A stretch of DNA of 64,000 nt, from NCBI GenBank assembly GCA_007644065.1, contig VJWN01000036.1, positions 124,001-188,000 of the forward strand. The letters are read 5' to 3'. A program made the translations under genes and the position numbers. Shown here one piece after another: positions 1 to 12,250 of the stretch. Below the pieces are notes generated by a model. It did not search any database. It saw only the letters and a program-made list of their open reading frames with translations, and was not told where the DNA came from. The stretch is from Margaritispora aquatica. Taxonomy: Eukaryota > Ascomycota > Leotiomycetes > Helotiales > Discinellaceae. Positions within the stretch are counted from its first letter, which is position 1; every line of letters starts with the position of its first letter.

Positions 1-379
1 TTCCCACGCATTGTCCATTAATATTGTCCCAGGTCACAAAGGACACCTGAACGCGCCCTGTGATTCAGGACAATCGCGACACCCGCGCGATAGCAAATAA
101 GGAAGAATCGAACACAATATCAAGGCGCAACTCCATTTGGATTGCCTCTATTATTCGGGAGTCTACATAATAATCATCATCACCGCTCCTGAATCTGCGA
201 AAGACAATCAACCTCACATTGTTGCAGGGGCGAGTATTACTTCTTTCCCAGCCCTCGAAACCGAAAACCTCACCCCCGGCCTCGCCCATTCCTCACGACA
301 ACCTCAAGAAAGAAAGATATAGAAAGAGAGGGGGAGAGAGCAGAAAACCTCTACTCAAGGAAAGAGCGATTATATCACA
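1..379 (+). promoter_or_regulatory. 5' flank and leader of the forkhead gene
   Basis: No gene is visible here. The last 80 bases before the ATG at 380 are purine-rich (AGAAAG and GGGGAGAG runs), which is usual for a fungal 5' leader. A short frame at 137-322 has no ATG support as a gene and stops before the main start, so at most it would be an upstream ORF. Confidence 0.4.
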
Positions 380-2535
380 ATGAATCCTACTTCTTCAAAG
401 CGCCGAATGCGCCGAGAGCCCATCACCAATTCAGAAATCCCCGATTCCTCTCCCTCCCAGCCTGCGAAGAGGAGAAGAAAGGCAAGTTTGACACCACAGC
501 ACAAAGAATTGTCACTGACGTCTGTGCAGCTTGATATACCTGTCAAAACAGAACCAGAACCTATACCAGAACCAGAAAATGCAGCACCTCTCCCAATAGA
601 TCAGGCTGGCATCGGCAAGACGGACGACGATCTTGTTACAGCCGTGACGAACTATCTCGAGGTCCCTCCCCACCCCGTCAAGGCTATCGACGACAACAGC
701 AATTGCACCCACGAAGCATATGGTGCTGAAGTACAAGCATACGCTAAGCTTTCTGGAAATGGTTGGACCTTCTATATCAAAATGCTGGTCAATGTGATTG
801 GTCGACCTTCAGAGGTTGGCGATCGTCGAGATGAACAACCAAAGGGTATTGAGGTTGGAGCACTTCCTAAGGCTCCACAGGATGATCGAGGAGTTCATCT
901 GAACTTGGGTCCTAATAAGATGGTATCACGCAACCACGCCGAGATATCATATGATAGTCAGTCTGAGAAGTGGAAGATTCATGTTAATGGACGAAATGGA
1001 ATAAAACACAACGGAAACCGTTTGAATCGATCACAAGAGAAGCTGCTTTCCAGCGGAGACGTTATCGAAGTTGGTGGTTGTGAGATGATGTTCATTATGC
1101 CAAGAGATAACGAGCCTCTCGTCATCCACAAGATGTACCTCCGACGGGCACATCTGATTCGTACTGATGATTCCGAGATAACTGAAGATGAGGATATCGA
1201 GCCGCAATCAGCAACGCTTGGTTCATCTGCAATCCGTGGAGAGAAGGGTACAGCAAAAGGCACTCCTATCGCCCCAGCTCCGCCTGACTACAAGCGACCT
1301 GGAACTCCAGACAGTTCTCGGCCAAGAATCAACTACACGATGGGCAAATCCCCATATGCTGGAGGTACGATTGTGATGAATGCAGAGGATGTTGATCTTA
1401 GCAAGGATGATAATCGACACATCAAACCAACATTCAGCTATGCACAATTGATCACCCAGGCCGTTTTGAGTGGGCCAAATAAACGGCAAACACTAGCAAA
1501 CATCTACAAATATATCACCGACTCGTTCGCTTATTATCGACATCAAACCCCGAGTGGCTGGCAGGTAAGGACTCCTCCGGACGTTTCATGAAATCAGAAA
1601 CACAGCTAATCTCCACAGAACTCAATCCGACACAATCTATCCTTGCACAAAGCATTTGATAAGACCGCACGCTCACCAGATGACCCTGGCAAAGGCATGC
1701 TCTGGTATATCAAGGGAGAACATTATGATGAAATGGTGAATAGCGCCTTCAGTCGAGGACGAGGTGGTCACCGAGGTTCACCTGGCTCACCCAGTGTTCG
1801 CACACCAGGGGAAAACAGCTCAGTCGCGAAGCCGAGATCCAAGCGATCAAATTCTGCTGCATCACAAACAGTGAGTCAATATCCATCGGATGCTCCTCAG
1901 TACACCCCAGATCGGGCGGCTGGATCATTACAAGACGATGTTCCTGGTGACGGAAGTCCACTACCTCGACACCGTAGGCATGGTGGCACCACCTATGGTC
2001 TGTCGAATACGCCTGGTTCCCCGCCCGTTCTTCCTTCTTCTTATGCTCCAGAAGAGGGAAGCTCATTCGTGACACCAGCTCCCCACCGGGTTATCCCACA
2101 CCTCGCACCCCCAAGCACTGCTCAACGACCCAGCCAGCATATGCCCACCAGCTCCCCAGCTCCCTTCTGGAAATATGCCGAGTTCCATGCTACTCCGTCA
2201 AGAGGTCTAGCCACTTTTGACCTCAGTCCTGAGAAAGGTTTACCCGCTGGTCCAAGTCTGCCTTTGAGTAGCAGTCCTGCTCCGATACGACGATCCTCTG
2301 CCGTTAGCCCTTCAAGGGCTGGTACATCTGCTCCAAAGTATGACATTCCTGAAGACCTCGAGGAGGAAGACAAGGGATTTGATCTCACGAAGTAAGTTAT
2401 CCTAGCTTGGTGCGATGTCCTTGAATGGTTCTAACAATGCTACACAGAGGCTTCCAAAGTATTGGCTCTTACCATGCACCTGCTCCCCGGCCATCAATGT
2501 CTCTGGAACTGAAACCGTTCCCAGCTCACAGCTAA
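380..2535 (+). CDS. fkh2: Forkhead transcription factor with FHA domain (Fkh2-like)
   Basis: Exons 380-1564, 1619-2391 and 2448-2535 give 681 aa. The first intron (54 nt) splits the forkhead domain and joins GWQ to NSIRHNLSLHKAF, the recognition-helix signature of this fold; the second (56 nt) carries a CTAAC branch site. An FHA domain lies at about residues 115-225 (opening AYAKLSG..WTFYI, then the SRNHAEI phosphopeptide-binding motif), and the forkhead DNA-binding domain at about 349-440 (opening KPTFSYAQLI). The C-terminal half is Ser/Pro-rich with many SP/TP sites, typical of CDK targets. The FHA-plus-forkhead order is that of yeast Fkh1/Fkh2, nuclear factors that drive G2/M gene sets with Mcm1. 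Fhl1 shares the domain pair but has a divergent forkhead, so Fkh2 is preferred. Confidence 0.9.
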
Positions 2536-4728
2536 ACTTTCTCAACACTTCTACCCTCAACTCGTTCCTCTACTTCTCGGTCTCCTTCTCTGCATGGTGT
2601 TCTGGCGTTACTGGTACAGCTTTGTTCTTCGCATTTATTCTTTCTTTATTTCTGGGTGGTATGGACAAAGCATAGATTAGCAGGGGACAAAAAACGAACG
2701 ACACTGATTACGAAGGGATGTGGTGCATGTAAAGATTACGTTTGCGGTTTGTCATGTATGTGTTTCGACGGCTGATTGTGTGTTATGTTGTCACATGGAT
2801 CGAGGTGGCATGTGTTCTTGATATGTTGTTGTATTCTGGACCGGCGTGGGCGTCGAATCTGGATACTGTATACTGGGTGGTTCTACAATCATTCGAAACT
2901 CGTCCCTCGTTGTTATGAGCATTGCTTGCTCTAGGACTGGCATTGTTGGAGAGACCGGGGCTGGGTTAGGAGAGAGGATCTGTCTGTGTAAGGTACCTAC
3001 TCTAGCTTTGCTTTGATTTGCTTTGCTGGTATCTTAGACGAGAATTGATATGTGCTCGTACTTTCTCTTGTCGAGGTTATAGTCATGGGAACGAACAAGT
3101 CGAGACAGGGCAGTCATTCAGCTAAACTGAGGTACTCACGTATGTAGAGGTTGAGATGAGCTGAGATTGGCCAGGCTGCTGGAGTACCCTCCCTACCTAC
3201 CTGCCTGTATGGTGCTTATCTGGCTTATATGCATATCTGGTCTTGTGGGTAGGTAGCTAGAGCTAGAGCTATAACATACTTATCTACTGTTTACTTGCAA
3301 TATTTCGTGACATTTGGTGCTGTGAGTGATTACGTGTTTGATTGAGTGAGTGAGTGAGTGAGTTGCGTATTGAGTTGGTAGATAGATGGGGGGAAGGGGA
3401 GTTTGTGTTCTGTGTGGTGGCTTGGGAGATTGGGGGGTTGCTGGTGGGCTGTTGGGGATGAGAATACATTGTATTGGGATAAGTGGTGGTTGTTCTTCCC
3501 TTTTACAGGATAAGTGAGTAAGGAAGTATATCATATACCATCTGTTTTATGATGTTTGTCGCTTACTTGACCTTAACCTCAAGGATAAAACATGCTAGGG
3601 AGAGCGCTGGTGGAGACGCGAATGTGACACAAACTGGTTCTCTGCGGTAGATCCATCACTGCCCTCCGTTATTTTATGCTATGCTACGCTATGATGTGCT
3701 ATGGGCACAGCAAGGTAGGTATTACTCGAGTCTCTGGTTCATTCCACGACGAACGGTGGGCATGCACATGGACATGGACACGTCCGTCTCGATGGAGGGA
3801 AGGTTTAGCAAGTATGGGTATGGGTATGAATATGATTATGAATGAATAGGAGAAGAGAGGAACGAGGAAGTTTGTGTCTCTTTTTTCTGCATGCATATCT
3901 GGCGCGAAATAGTAATTGTGTGCTTAGTTGCTTGCTCGAAGCTTCATTAGATGTTGTCAAGGTAGATGTATCAGTAAATTGTATTCTCGAAACACTGGAT
4001 CTGCCCTGTATTGATCAGCAGAATGACCTGAGGTAGGAGACCAGATTGTACTAGGTAGCCTAGATCACATGTTGTGGGACAAGTAGTCACTTAGCAAAAG
4101 AGATTGAGCAGTTGATTGAGTGAGGGAGGAGAGGTCTTTTATTACACACAAGCACACAACAAGCAGCCGCCTGCATGTGTCTATGCTGCTTTGCCATCAT
4201 CATCTCCTCCACTAACTAGCACGACTGACAGACAGTAGTGTAGTGAGAGGGAGGGAGATAGAGGTAAAATCTACAGTAAAATACAAAATGTATGCCAAAA
4301 ATGCTACATACAAACAAGTCGCGCCACGCTGCAACCATTCATCTACCAATGGAGCTATACAGATTTCGCAAACCACCACCACCCACCCGCCAGCAGCCGC
4401 GCACCAAAAGCAACCCAGCAATTTTTGATAGAGTAACGACATGGTGATGTGAAGAGTAGTGCAGCCGAGTAGAACAGAACGAGACAAACTAAAAAAGATT
4501 TTTTTTTCGTACAATACTCAACACAACAGCAATGCATGCCGTGATCCACGCATGCATGCCTAAGAGCGCCGCCCAATGCTTTTTGAAGTGACCAAAACCA
4601 AACCAAACCCCTTTTCCTTTCCCAGACAAAGCTAAGACAAGGCCAATTTTATGTTCTGTTGATTGTATGTGATGAGATGAGAGTTGGATCGAGATCGATC
4701 CGTCTATAGCAAAAAGAGAAATATTTGT
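2536..4728. other. Convergent intergenic region, no gene
   Basis: This 2.2-kb stretch lies between the 3' ends of the forkhead gene and CLU1. It holds a five-copy GAGT tract at 3344-3363, several short GTATG/TACC runs and a poly-T stretch near 4498. The open frames seen (all 100 codons or shorter) are low-complexity and have no recognisable protein character. It probably contains two long 3' UTRs. Confidence 0.5.
3344..3363. repeat. GAGT microsatellite
   Basis: Five perfect tandem copies of the tetramer GAGT in the 3' region between two convergent genes. No function is inferred. Confidence 0.85.
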
Positions 4729-7700
4729 TTATGATGATACAGAGGCACCGCCACGTCGCTTTGGGTTGCTGCGACCGGGCTTCTTGGGCGTGGTTTTCGC
4801 AGAGTTTTTCTTATCGGTACCTTCGATGAATTTGAGAAGTTCATCAATGCTGCGGGAGTCAAGTCCCATTGCGTTTCTGGGGTCGCGACCAGAGGATGCA
4901 GCCGCGGTCTGGCCGACTTGTGGTTGTGGTCTGGTTTGGGTAACACGAGGGGAGACTTTGATGCCAGCACGACGCATGCGGTCATCGGTATCCTTCTTCT
5001 GACGGGCGACATTGACAGCATTCTGAGTAAGCTGTTCAAGCCAGTTCTCCGCTTCCTTGGTATTCTTGTCCTCAGGACCAAGCTCGTGGAGGAAGATGTT
5101 ATAGGACTCACGCATTCGGTGAACGGAGGCTCTTGGATCGTGGTCGAGTGCAAGTGCCTGTGCAAGCTGGAAGAGGAGAGTTGCGGCGTTAATAGACTTC
5201 TCGCCATATACCTCCTCGCAGATCTTGAGGGATGCCTCGAACCAGAGACGGGACTCATGGTAATCTTTAAGGTGTTGAAGCATCACCGCAGCATTGTTGA
5301 TGGTGGTGATGGAATCTGGGTGGCCAGGTCCATAGATAACTTTCCAAAGCTCGAGGGCATGCTTGATATAAGTCAAAGCCATCTTGGTTTCGCCCATTGC
5401 GTGTCCGAAAAGACCGAGATTAAGATAACTCAAAAGAGTCTCTGCATTATCCACTCCCAGGGTTCGCTCAGACACGATAACTGCTTTACGAGCAAGCTCG
5501 ACGGCAGCCTCCTTCTCCTCGAGTTGGTAGTACAACATCGATAATGTGTTGTAAACACGAGCAACTTCAGGATGAATGATACCGTAAATTTGCTCATGTA
5601 GCGACAGAGATTCAAGCAAGAGCTCTTGACCAAGCTTCTTCTGGTTTTGCATGATTGAGATTCTGCCTGCTTCTAGTGCCTCGTCTGCCAATGCACTTCT
5701 TGGAGATGCCTCCTTGATGACTGGAACAACGTTTAGGATATCATCAGGACTGAAAGTATGGGGGATGACAGTCACAGAAGCAATAGAAGCTGGAGATCCA
5801 TCACGAGCCTTCTTCTTCTTCTTGCTGCTTGTGCTGTTTCCATTGACCCCATTCTCCTTGGGTGCTCCATTGATAGATGGGGCATTATCAGAGCTTCCAT
5901 TGAGTGGCTGGCTGGTGAAGCGGTACTCCTTCAACTCGAGCTGCAATCCAAGCTTCAAAGAAACCTCTCTAAGAAGCTGAACATGTTTGATATTAGCTGA
6001 CCATGACTCATCAATCTTGTACTGGTATCTGGTCAAGATTTGGTGTTCAATTTCCTTTCTCAAGCTTTCTGGAGTTACATCCTGAAAGTCCAGCTTTGTC
6101 TCCGGGTAAAGAGCAACCAAAGCTTCGTCGATATCAGCCTTTGGCTTGGCATTGAATTCTGCCCCAAGCAAGCAATTAAGCAGGTGAGAAATTCCACTAG
6201 CAGACAGGGGAATAGGCAGATATCTAAGATATTTGCCAGCAACATGCTTAAAGGCTCTTGAGACCATTTCCTGGATCGACAAGATACGCAAAGACTCGAG
6301 CCTCTTGCCCTCAGCGAGTGTAGCAAACTTGCCAAGGTATCTGATGTTGATACCACGCTTGTGCAAGAGTCGGCTCAACGACTGGCCATCCATAGGGAAA
6401 CCTACATCGCCCTCCTTCAAGTCATTGATGAGCTCTGGAATGATAGTTTTCCTGAGGAAATCACAAGCAAGCTTTACATCTTGCTCGTCCTTTGCCCACT
6501 CCTCTTTCTCAGCTTCAGTCTGTGGCTCTTGTCCGCTAAACGCGTCGGGATTCAAGGCGAAGCTGAAGTTGGCGATGTCAATTCTCTCTTGATCAAATTC
6601 GGCAGCCTTCTCGATTTCTGTTTCATCTTCCGACTTTCCAACAGTTGCAGCCTCCGAGACGGCGGTTTCCGTTGCTGCGGTTTCGGCACCTTCGCCTTCA
6701 ATTGTCTTTGGAGCATCCTCTGTCTTTGTTTTCTTTCTCTTCTCAAGCTCGACATTGACCCACTCTCGCATCTTTGATTTCCAGAAAGCATCCACTAGTT
6801 CAGGTCGGAGTACAGTCATACGATGAGGATATGCAGACTCGACGGCACCATTCGTCTTCTCGGGGCTTCCAATAGCAGTTCCAAACTCCTCCATCCATGA
6901 GATATCGAGAGGCGTGATTCTATACAAATCAAGTACATACTTCCTGCCATCAGTTCCCAAAAGACCCTTGGTCTCGACGCTTCCCTCCAAGTCAAATCGC
7001 TTGGAATCCTTGTCCCACACTGGATGCTTCTTGACCTTCAATTGTTTCGAGAGCTTCTCAAAAACAGGTACGAATTTCTCATCGGCAGCGACGTTCTCTT
7101 TTCCGTCAACCGCACCGTAGTCGATTTGATTCTCTCCAGGATCCCGTTGCTTGAAAATTCCGGGCACGATACTCTGTCCCACAATTCTCTTTCCGAGGTA
7201 ATCAACAACCACTGTTCCGGGGGTAAAGAGACCATCGATATCCATTTGATTGACAATCCGAACACCCATAACATCTTTTCCTGTAGCCACTCTTGCAGCT
7301 TCATCTCCACCCTCCGAAGCAAATGTCCCAACGCCATCTGCACCGAAAGAGAAGAAAACGTTGTTGTACACAAAGATTTGAGCATCAGGGCCCTCGGTTG
7401 GATTCAAGGGCGCAACCTCACCGCGCGCGACCAAGACAGCTCCTCGTGAAGCAGCCTCGTTGTAATCGGCAAACAGCTTTGATGTTAACCGCTCACGGAA
7501 AACACGATCTTGGACAGTCTCTTTGGGAAGTTCTCGAGTAGACTGGAATTCTTCATTCCAGTCTCTCAGGGTCTCTGTATTCTCAATTCCAGAAATCAAA
7601 TAGCTTTCTTGTGACCGAGTAAGATCAGCCTGATGGGTGGTCAAAGACGAAGATGGGTTTGGTACTATCCAAGGGCTTGCGGGGATCGCGTTTGTAATTT

Positions 7701-8844
7701 GGAAGTTTGCCAATGGCTCCTTTACGCTCGTGACTTCTTGCAACTTTTTGAACGAAGCATCAAATGAGGGTGACAGCTCGTTTAGCAAGTTAAGTAGGGA
7801 ATGTGCAGAAAACGATTTTGGGGCTCCTCTTGGGAAAGGATCAAATTTGATGTTGCTTGATTTGTTGACATAGAAACCCGACACATGTGAAGTGACCTGG
7901 TATTGTTCTCCTTCACTAGTGGTGATCACAAGGTACAGAAGATGACCTTTCTGGCGCAAGTGATATGGAGGAGGATTCCAAGGAGAAACAGATATAGACT
8001 TTACTGTTTTCGGGTTTGGTTCCTGAACCTCGGGCAAAAGGGTTGACAGGACACCGGGCTTCTCGAAATCATAGTTTGCCATTGAGTGGCTGGCGGGATC
8101 GATCTCCTTCTCTGAGACTGGCACTGATGCGAGAACAGAATCGTGTAGTGAAACGCCTGACAGGACGCCATGAAGGGTATCGGTTCGATCTCCAGCAGCA
8201 CCAATAAGTTCCCTCACTCTGATCACATGTAGTCTCGCTTCCTTTTCGGTATAAGGGTCTTCGATTAATGTCAATTCGGCAGACGCTGTCAGTCCTTCAA
8301 CTTCTGAGATTTGGACAAAGTCGTTCACTCGCTGGCCCTTATGTTCCAAGTGAAAACAGGAATATTGGAAGGTTCCAGGGAGTTCGATAATTGATTGGCG
8401 GACATCGTGTATAGCTTCTTGTGATGAGACCTATTGCACTTAGCATTGTTTTATAGCTTGTGGTAGTTAACGAACCATAAGTTGGATTTCCTTGGGCTCA
8501 TGAGGTAAGAAGACCTTCAGTTGGAAGATCGCTGAAGGTAGTCAGCTTCTGATCAGGAATCTCGTCCGTCCCTAATACGCCAAGTCCGTATAAACAGATA
8601 GGGTTCGTACTTTCACCAGTCTGTTCGGCTGAAGCCTCTCCATTCTCCTCCGCATCGTCTGTGGTCGCATGATCGACATTGGCCACGGTTTGCGAAGTCT
8701 CAGTTGTCTCGGTCTTGGTTTCTGTATAAGAAGTATGTTAGTATATAGAAATCTAATTCATTGTCTTTGATCCAAAGCATAATGACCAAGAGCCTATTCA
8801 GTCAACTTGCCTTGAGAAACGACTGCGTCATTATTTCCTGCCAT
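4729..8844 (-). CDS. clu1: CLU1/TIF31, clustered-mitochondria protein
   Basis: Exons (minus strand) 8844-8811, 8721-8611, 8531-8476 and 8430-4729 give 1300 aa, close to the family's usual 1250-1300. The first three exons are tiny; splicing removes stops in the genomic frame and rebuilds the N-terminal ubiquitin-like region (FQLKVFLPHEPKEIQ, then VRQSIIELPGTFQYSC). Next come the GSKIP-like segment (DPYTEKEARLHV), the central Clu domain, and C-terminal TPR-type repeats (for example LYYQLEEKEAAVELARKAV and the repeats after it). The tail is basic and glycine-rich. CLU proteins are cytosolic, bind mRNAs of nuclear-encoded mitochondrial proteins, and keep mitochondria distributed; in yeast Clu1/Tif31 also copurifies with eIF3. 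Intron 1 appears to use a GC donor (CAAG|GCAAGT). It shares a 650-bp divergent promoter with the gene at 9497. Confidence 0.93.
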
Positions 8845-9496
8845 TTTCAATAGGAGAGCTTCAAATCAAATACCAATTGATCCAGAAACAGAAGAATTAA
8901 ATCGCTGAGATATGCAGATTGGAAAGAAAGAAAGCTCGGTTTATGGGCAGAACAGTAGAATGGAGATTCAAGGAGAGGATGAGGAATTTCAGGAGAAGTA
9001 GTAGAACTATGCAAAAATAAAAATTGCTGGATTTTGCTTGACAGATCTCGGGTCGGAGAGACACGGCAATGATCCCGGTTCGACCATGCTGCTGTGCTTG
9101 TGGCCTTATGCTATGCTGTACCTCCGTACATCTGTCTGGTACTTACGAAGGTACATCCTGGTAGCCGGGGCGGCCGCTTTGTTTATATTCAAGCATACCT
9201 TAACAAACCATACAATACCTATACAATACCTTGAGCTACCACTACAGATCATCATTTCAACTCTGATTATCAACATGAATCTTTTCCACATTCACATCAA
9301 TTGCAGCTTCAACATTCAAATTTGCTTAGCTTTAGCATAGAGACTTTGCGCCATTATCCCTTTCGAAGTCTCTCAGCCATCCGCGCTCGTCAATATTGCT
9401 TTGCTTGTTAAACAATCCAATTACTTTGTACGTTTGTAAACAGTTCATTGACAAATGCGATTTTAAATCTGCCAACACTAACATGGACAGTATATC
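8845..9496. promoter_or_regulatory. Divergent promoter between CLU1 and the 917-aa gene
   Basis: This 652-bp spacer separates two genes read outward. It contains a NotI-type GCGGCCGC at about 9170 and AT-rich stretches on either side. An out-of-frame ATG at 9483 lies 14 bases before the start of the rightward gene and could act as an upstream start. No protein-like frame is visible. Confidence 0.45.
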
Positions 9497-12250
9497 ATGG
9501 ATAGTGCAAGCTTTGGCTTCACTACTGCTATACAAACATCTACTCCTGTCACAAACAGAGGTTATACGAATAATACCACCCCACTACCATTGGACCCTGG
9601 GGTAGAATGGACGACTGCTCGATGCCACCGCCTTCTACGAGCCTTGACATCAAGGGTTGCGATTCTTACCAAAGACCTTGCTCGATTCTCTACCGCGGAT
9701 CAGGCAGCAGATCGTCCAAATCGTAGGGCCGAAGGATCGAAAATCCCGGACGAGGACTGGAATATTACCAAAAAGAAGCTTAAACAAACATACTCGGGCA
9801 AGAGTAGAAAGGGTAGCAATGGACAGAGGCTGGGAAACTCTAGCATTGCACTAGGGAAGAAACCCAGAAGATCGCTGGACCCGGGAGAGCTATCGATTCC
9901 AACACCAATACTTTCCCGAGCTAAGAGAGACTTCAATAATATCGAGGACATGCCAAACTGGCAGCTCGAGATGGAGGCGCAGAAAGCAAGGAACAATAAG
10001 CGGAAACGCACAAAATACACATTGGATGAATCCAATGCGTCCTTTCAATTATCGGAGACATTGCGAGAAATACGACAGAAAACATCAGCAGCAAGGTACA
10101 CAACATATGAAGGCGTATACGGTGGTCTTGAGGCACTTCTTGTAGCTACTACTTCGGTGAAACGAGAAGTAAAGAGAAAGGGTGCTAGATCATTATTCTC
10201 TATGGCCCTGCGAGCTGTTCCAACATACATCACTCAGCAAGAAATTTTGGTGAAAGATCATATGAAGGCAACAGGAAGTAAGTCGGCACTTGCTGACCGA
10301 GACATGGCGACAGAAATTTACGATGAGCTTGCAGATTTTGGATCATCTGGCCATAGCTGGAAACACCTTAGGACTGTTGTTAGATCACATGGCATTCAAG
10401 TGATGAGTAACGCAATTCGAGCTGGAATATTGGAGACTAATTTTGTTGGATGTCTCATCACTCTCTGCATACGAGTATCTGCCTTGGATGAAGCTCAAAT
10501 TTTATTTTCGGCACTTTTGTCCTCGTCGCATTATTCTGTGCCAAAATCAGTATATGAAAAACCAGACCGTCCACTCTCGATGTTATGGAAATTCACCGAG
10601 CACACTGGTTCACGAGCCTTTCAGTATAGAGAGCTGTTGAATATGCTACATCTTGGATTATTGCCCGCGGACTGGTTCGCCACAAAAAGCTTCGCACATG
10701 TTTGGACAGGGCTGTTTCAGACACTTTCTTCTGGTGCGCAAGATCTTGAAGCTCTCAATTTTTTGAATGAACTGTTACCTATTTTACATTCTATTACCAG
10801 TGGAGACACTACTATTGGATATGCTTCTATGTCGGATGCGATCAGTAACACTTTTTCTAGTGTTTTGACTACACTTTCGGCTATTGTAATGCTGAGCAAT
10901 GAGGAGACTATATCCAACAAAAGAGACTCCTCAAACACCGAGCTAGATCTATCGAAAAATATTACCGTTGTCCTACTTAGCTGTGGGACCCAGGTTCGGA
11001 ATGAAGCAGGGTGCTTCAGCCTACTTGCCTTCCTCTCAATATTGTCTACCCAGGGCACTATCGATAGCAGGCATGTTCTAGTTGATTGGTTGCTCAAGCA
11101 GTTGCCAGACAGGCATCAGATTGCTTCAGAGTCGTACTCTCAAGCCGTTGCATTTGTATGCTCAATAGCCTATTGCTGTGGCAGAGGAGCATCAAATTCA
11201 GGCTTCGAATATCTGCAACAAATTCACCAGCTCTTACTTGAATGTAATGACGATAGCAGTACAAGCATTCTGAAATGCCTCGTGGTCGACAGCGCCTTCG
11301 AGTTTGCTGAAGAAATTCCTCAACGAGATCATCTACAATATGCTGCGGACATGGATGCAAGCTTCTGTGTGAGAAGGTTTGAGCCATCCTTTGCTGCCCA
11401 CAACCTTAATGAGGACGGGTATAGAAGCGGATTCCGCTGGGAGGAAGGTATCGGTGAATGGGTCACAGCATCACCTCTTGCAACTCGAAAGATAGCTGCG
11501 AGTGTGCTGTTGAGAGGGCGCATAGAATGTGACACGCCTTATAAGCCCGCCGCCGACCGTCGCCGAAAGACCGAGATTCATTTTCCTATACTAAAGAGTA
11601 CTGAAAAATCCTCTGGTGGATGGTCAGGTTCTGCAAAGGAATGTACAGAGTTCCCAATTATCAACACTTATCATGATCTTGTCGAAGCCCAGGAGGATCT
11701 TTATCAACGAGGGAGTGATGACGAACTGGGGCCTAACTCATCTCAGCTCAGCAACTCCTTTGATTCCGAAGTTTCGTTTGATGAGGCAGATATGTCCTTC
11801 ACTGACCTATCATTTATGACAATCGAGACTACGCGATCAACGGATCAGACTCTTGCAACCATAGATTGCGCAGTCAAGGAAGTTCCTAGACTTATAGATG
11901 CTAAACTCTCAAGCAATAATCAATGGGGTGCGTGTAAAGAATCAAGTATGTCAACCGCATCAAGCGAAAATCTATCCAGTGCCAGACGAACAATCGATCG
12001 AGTCCCTCGGCTAGGACACAAAGCACTTCGGTCAAGCAACACCTGGGAGATCTTTGAGGACAGCGACGACGAGCTGAGCTTCATTTCTGTATCATCACAA
12101 CCCGAAAGAATTCTTAGAGAGGTTACAAACACATCTAGGAACACTCACAGTTTGAAAAAACGGGCCGAGAAAAGAGCACGGCAGTCATTCAAGACCATCC
12201 AACGGCGTGCTCTCATTGGCAGTGACAGCGAGGATGAGCTTTGTAAATAA
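9497..12250 (+). CDS. Conserved-looking hypothetical protein, 917 aa, single exon
   Basis: One uninterrupted frame of 917 codons from the ATG at 9497, unusual among its multi-exon neighbours. I do not recognise the family. The first 50 residues are folded-looking (LPLDPGVEWTTARCHRLLRA). A basic, nuclear-signal-like segment follows at about 65-185 (KKKLKQ, KKPRR, NNKRKRTK). A long helical middle at about 190-620 reads like an alpha-solenoid (for example SLFSMALRAVPTYITQQEIL). The end is acidic and Ser-rich, closing with a basic patch (KKRAEKRARQ) and an acidic tip (GSDSEDEL). A nuclear scaffold role is a guess from composition only. An out-of-frame ATG precedes the start by 14 nt. Confidence 0.8.
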   Translation: MDSASFGFTTAIQTSTPVTNRGYTNNTTPLPLDPGVEWTTARCHRLLRALTSRVAILTKDLARFSTADQAADRPNRRAEGSKIPDEDWNITKKKLKQTYSGKSRKGSNGQRLGNSSIALGKKPRRSLDPGELSIPTPILSRAKRDFNNIEDMPNWQLEMEAQKARNNKRKRTKYTLDESNASFQLSETLREIRQKTSAARYTTYEGVYGGLEALLVATTSVKREVKRKGARSLFSMALRAVPTYITQQEILVKDHMKATGSKSALADRDMATEIYDELADFGSSGHSWKHLRTVVRSHGIQVMSNAIRAGILETNFVGCLITLCIRVSALDEAQILFSALLSSSHYSVPKSVYEKPDRPLSMLWKFTEHTGSRAFQYRELLNMLHLGLLPADWFATKSFAHVWTGLFQTLSSGAQDLEALNFLNELLPILHSITSGDTTIGYASMSDAISNTFSSVLTTLSAIVMLSNEETISNKRDSSNTELDLSKNITVVLLSCGTQVRNEAGCFSLLAFLSILSTQGTIDSRHVLVDWLLKQLPDRHQIASESYSQAVAFVCSIAYCCGRGASNSGFEYLQQIHQLLLECNDDSSTSILKCLVVDSAFEFAEEIPQRDHLQYAADMDASFCVRRFEPSFAAHNLNEDGYRSGFRWEEGIGEWVTASPLATRKIAASVLLRGRIECDTPYKPAADRRRKTEIHFPILKSTEKSSGGWSGSAKECTEFPIINTYHDLVEAQEDLYQRGSDDELGPNSSQLSNSFDSEVSFDEADMSFTDLSFMTIETTRSTDQTLATIDCAVKEVPRLIDAKLSSNNQWGACKESSMSTASSENLSSARRTIDRVPRLGHKALRSSNTWEIFEDSDDELSFISVSSQPERILREVTNTSRNTHSLKKRAEKRARQSFKTIQRRALIGSDSEDELCK

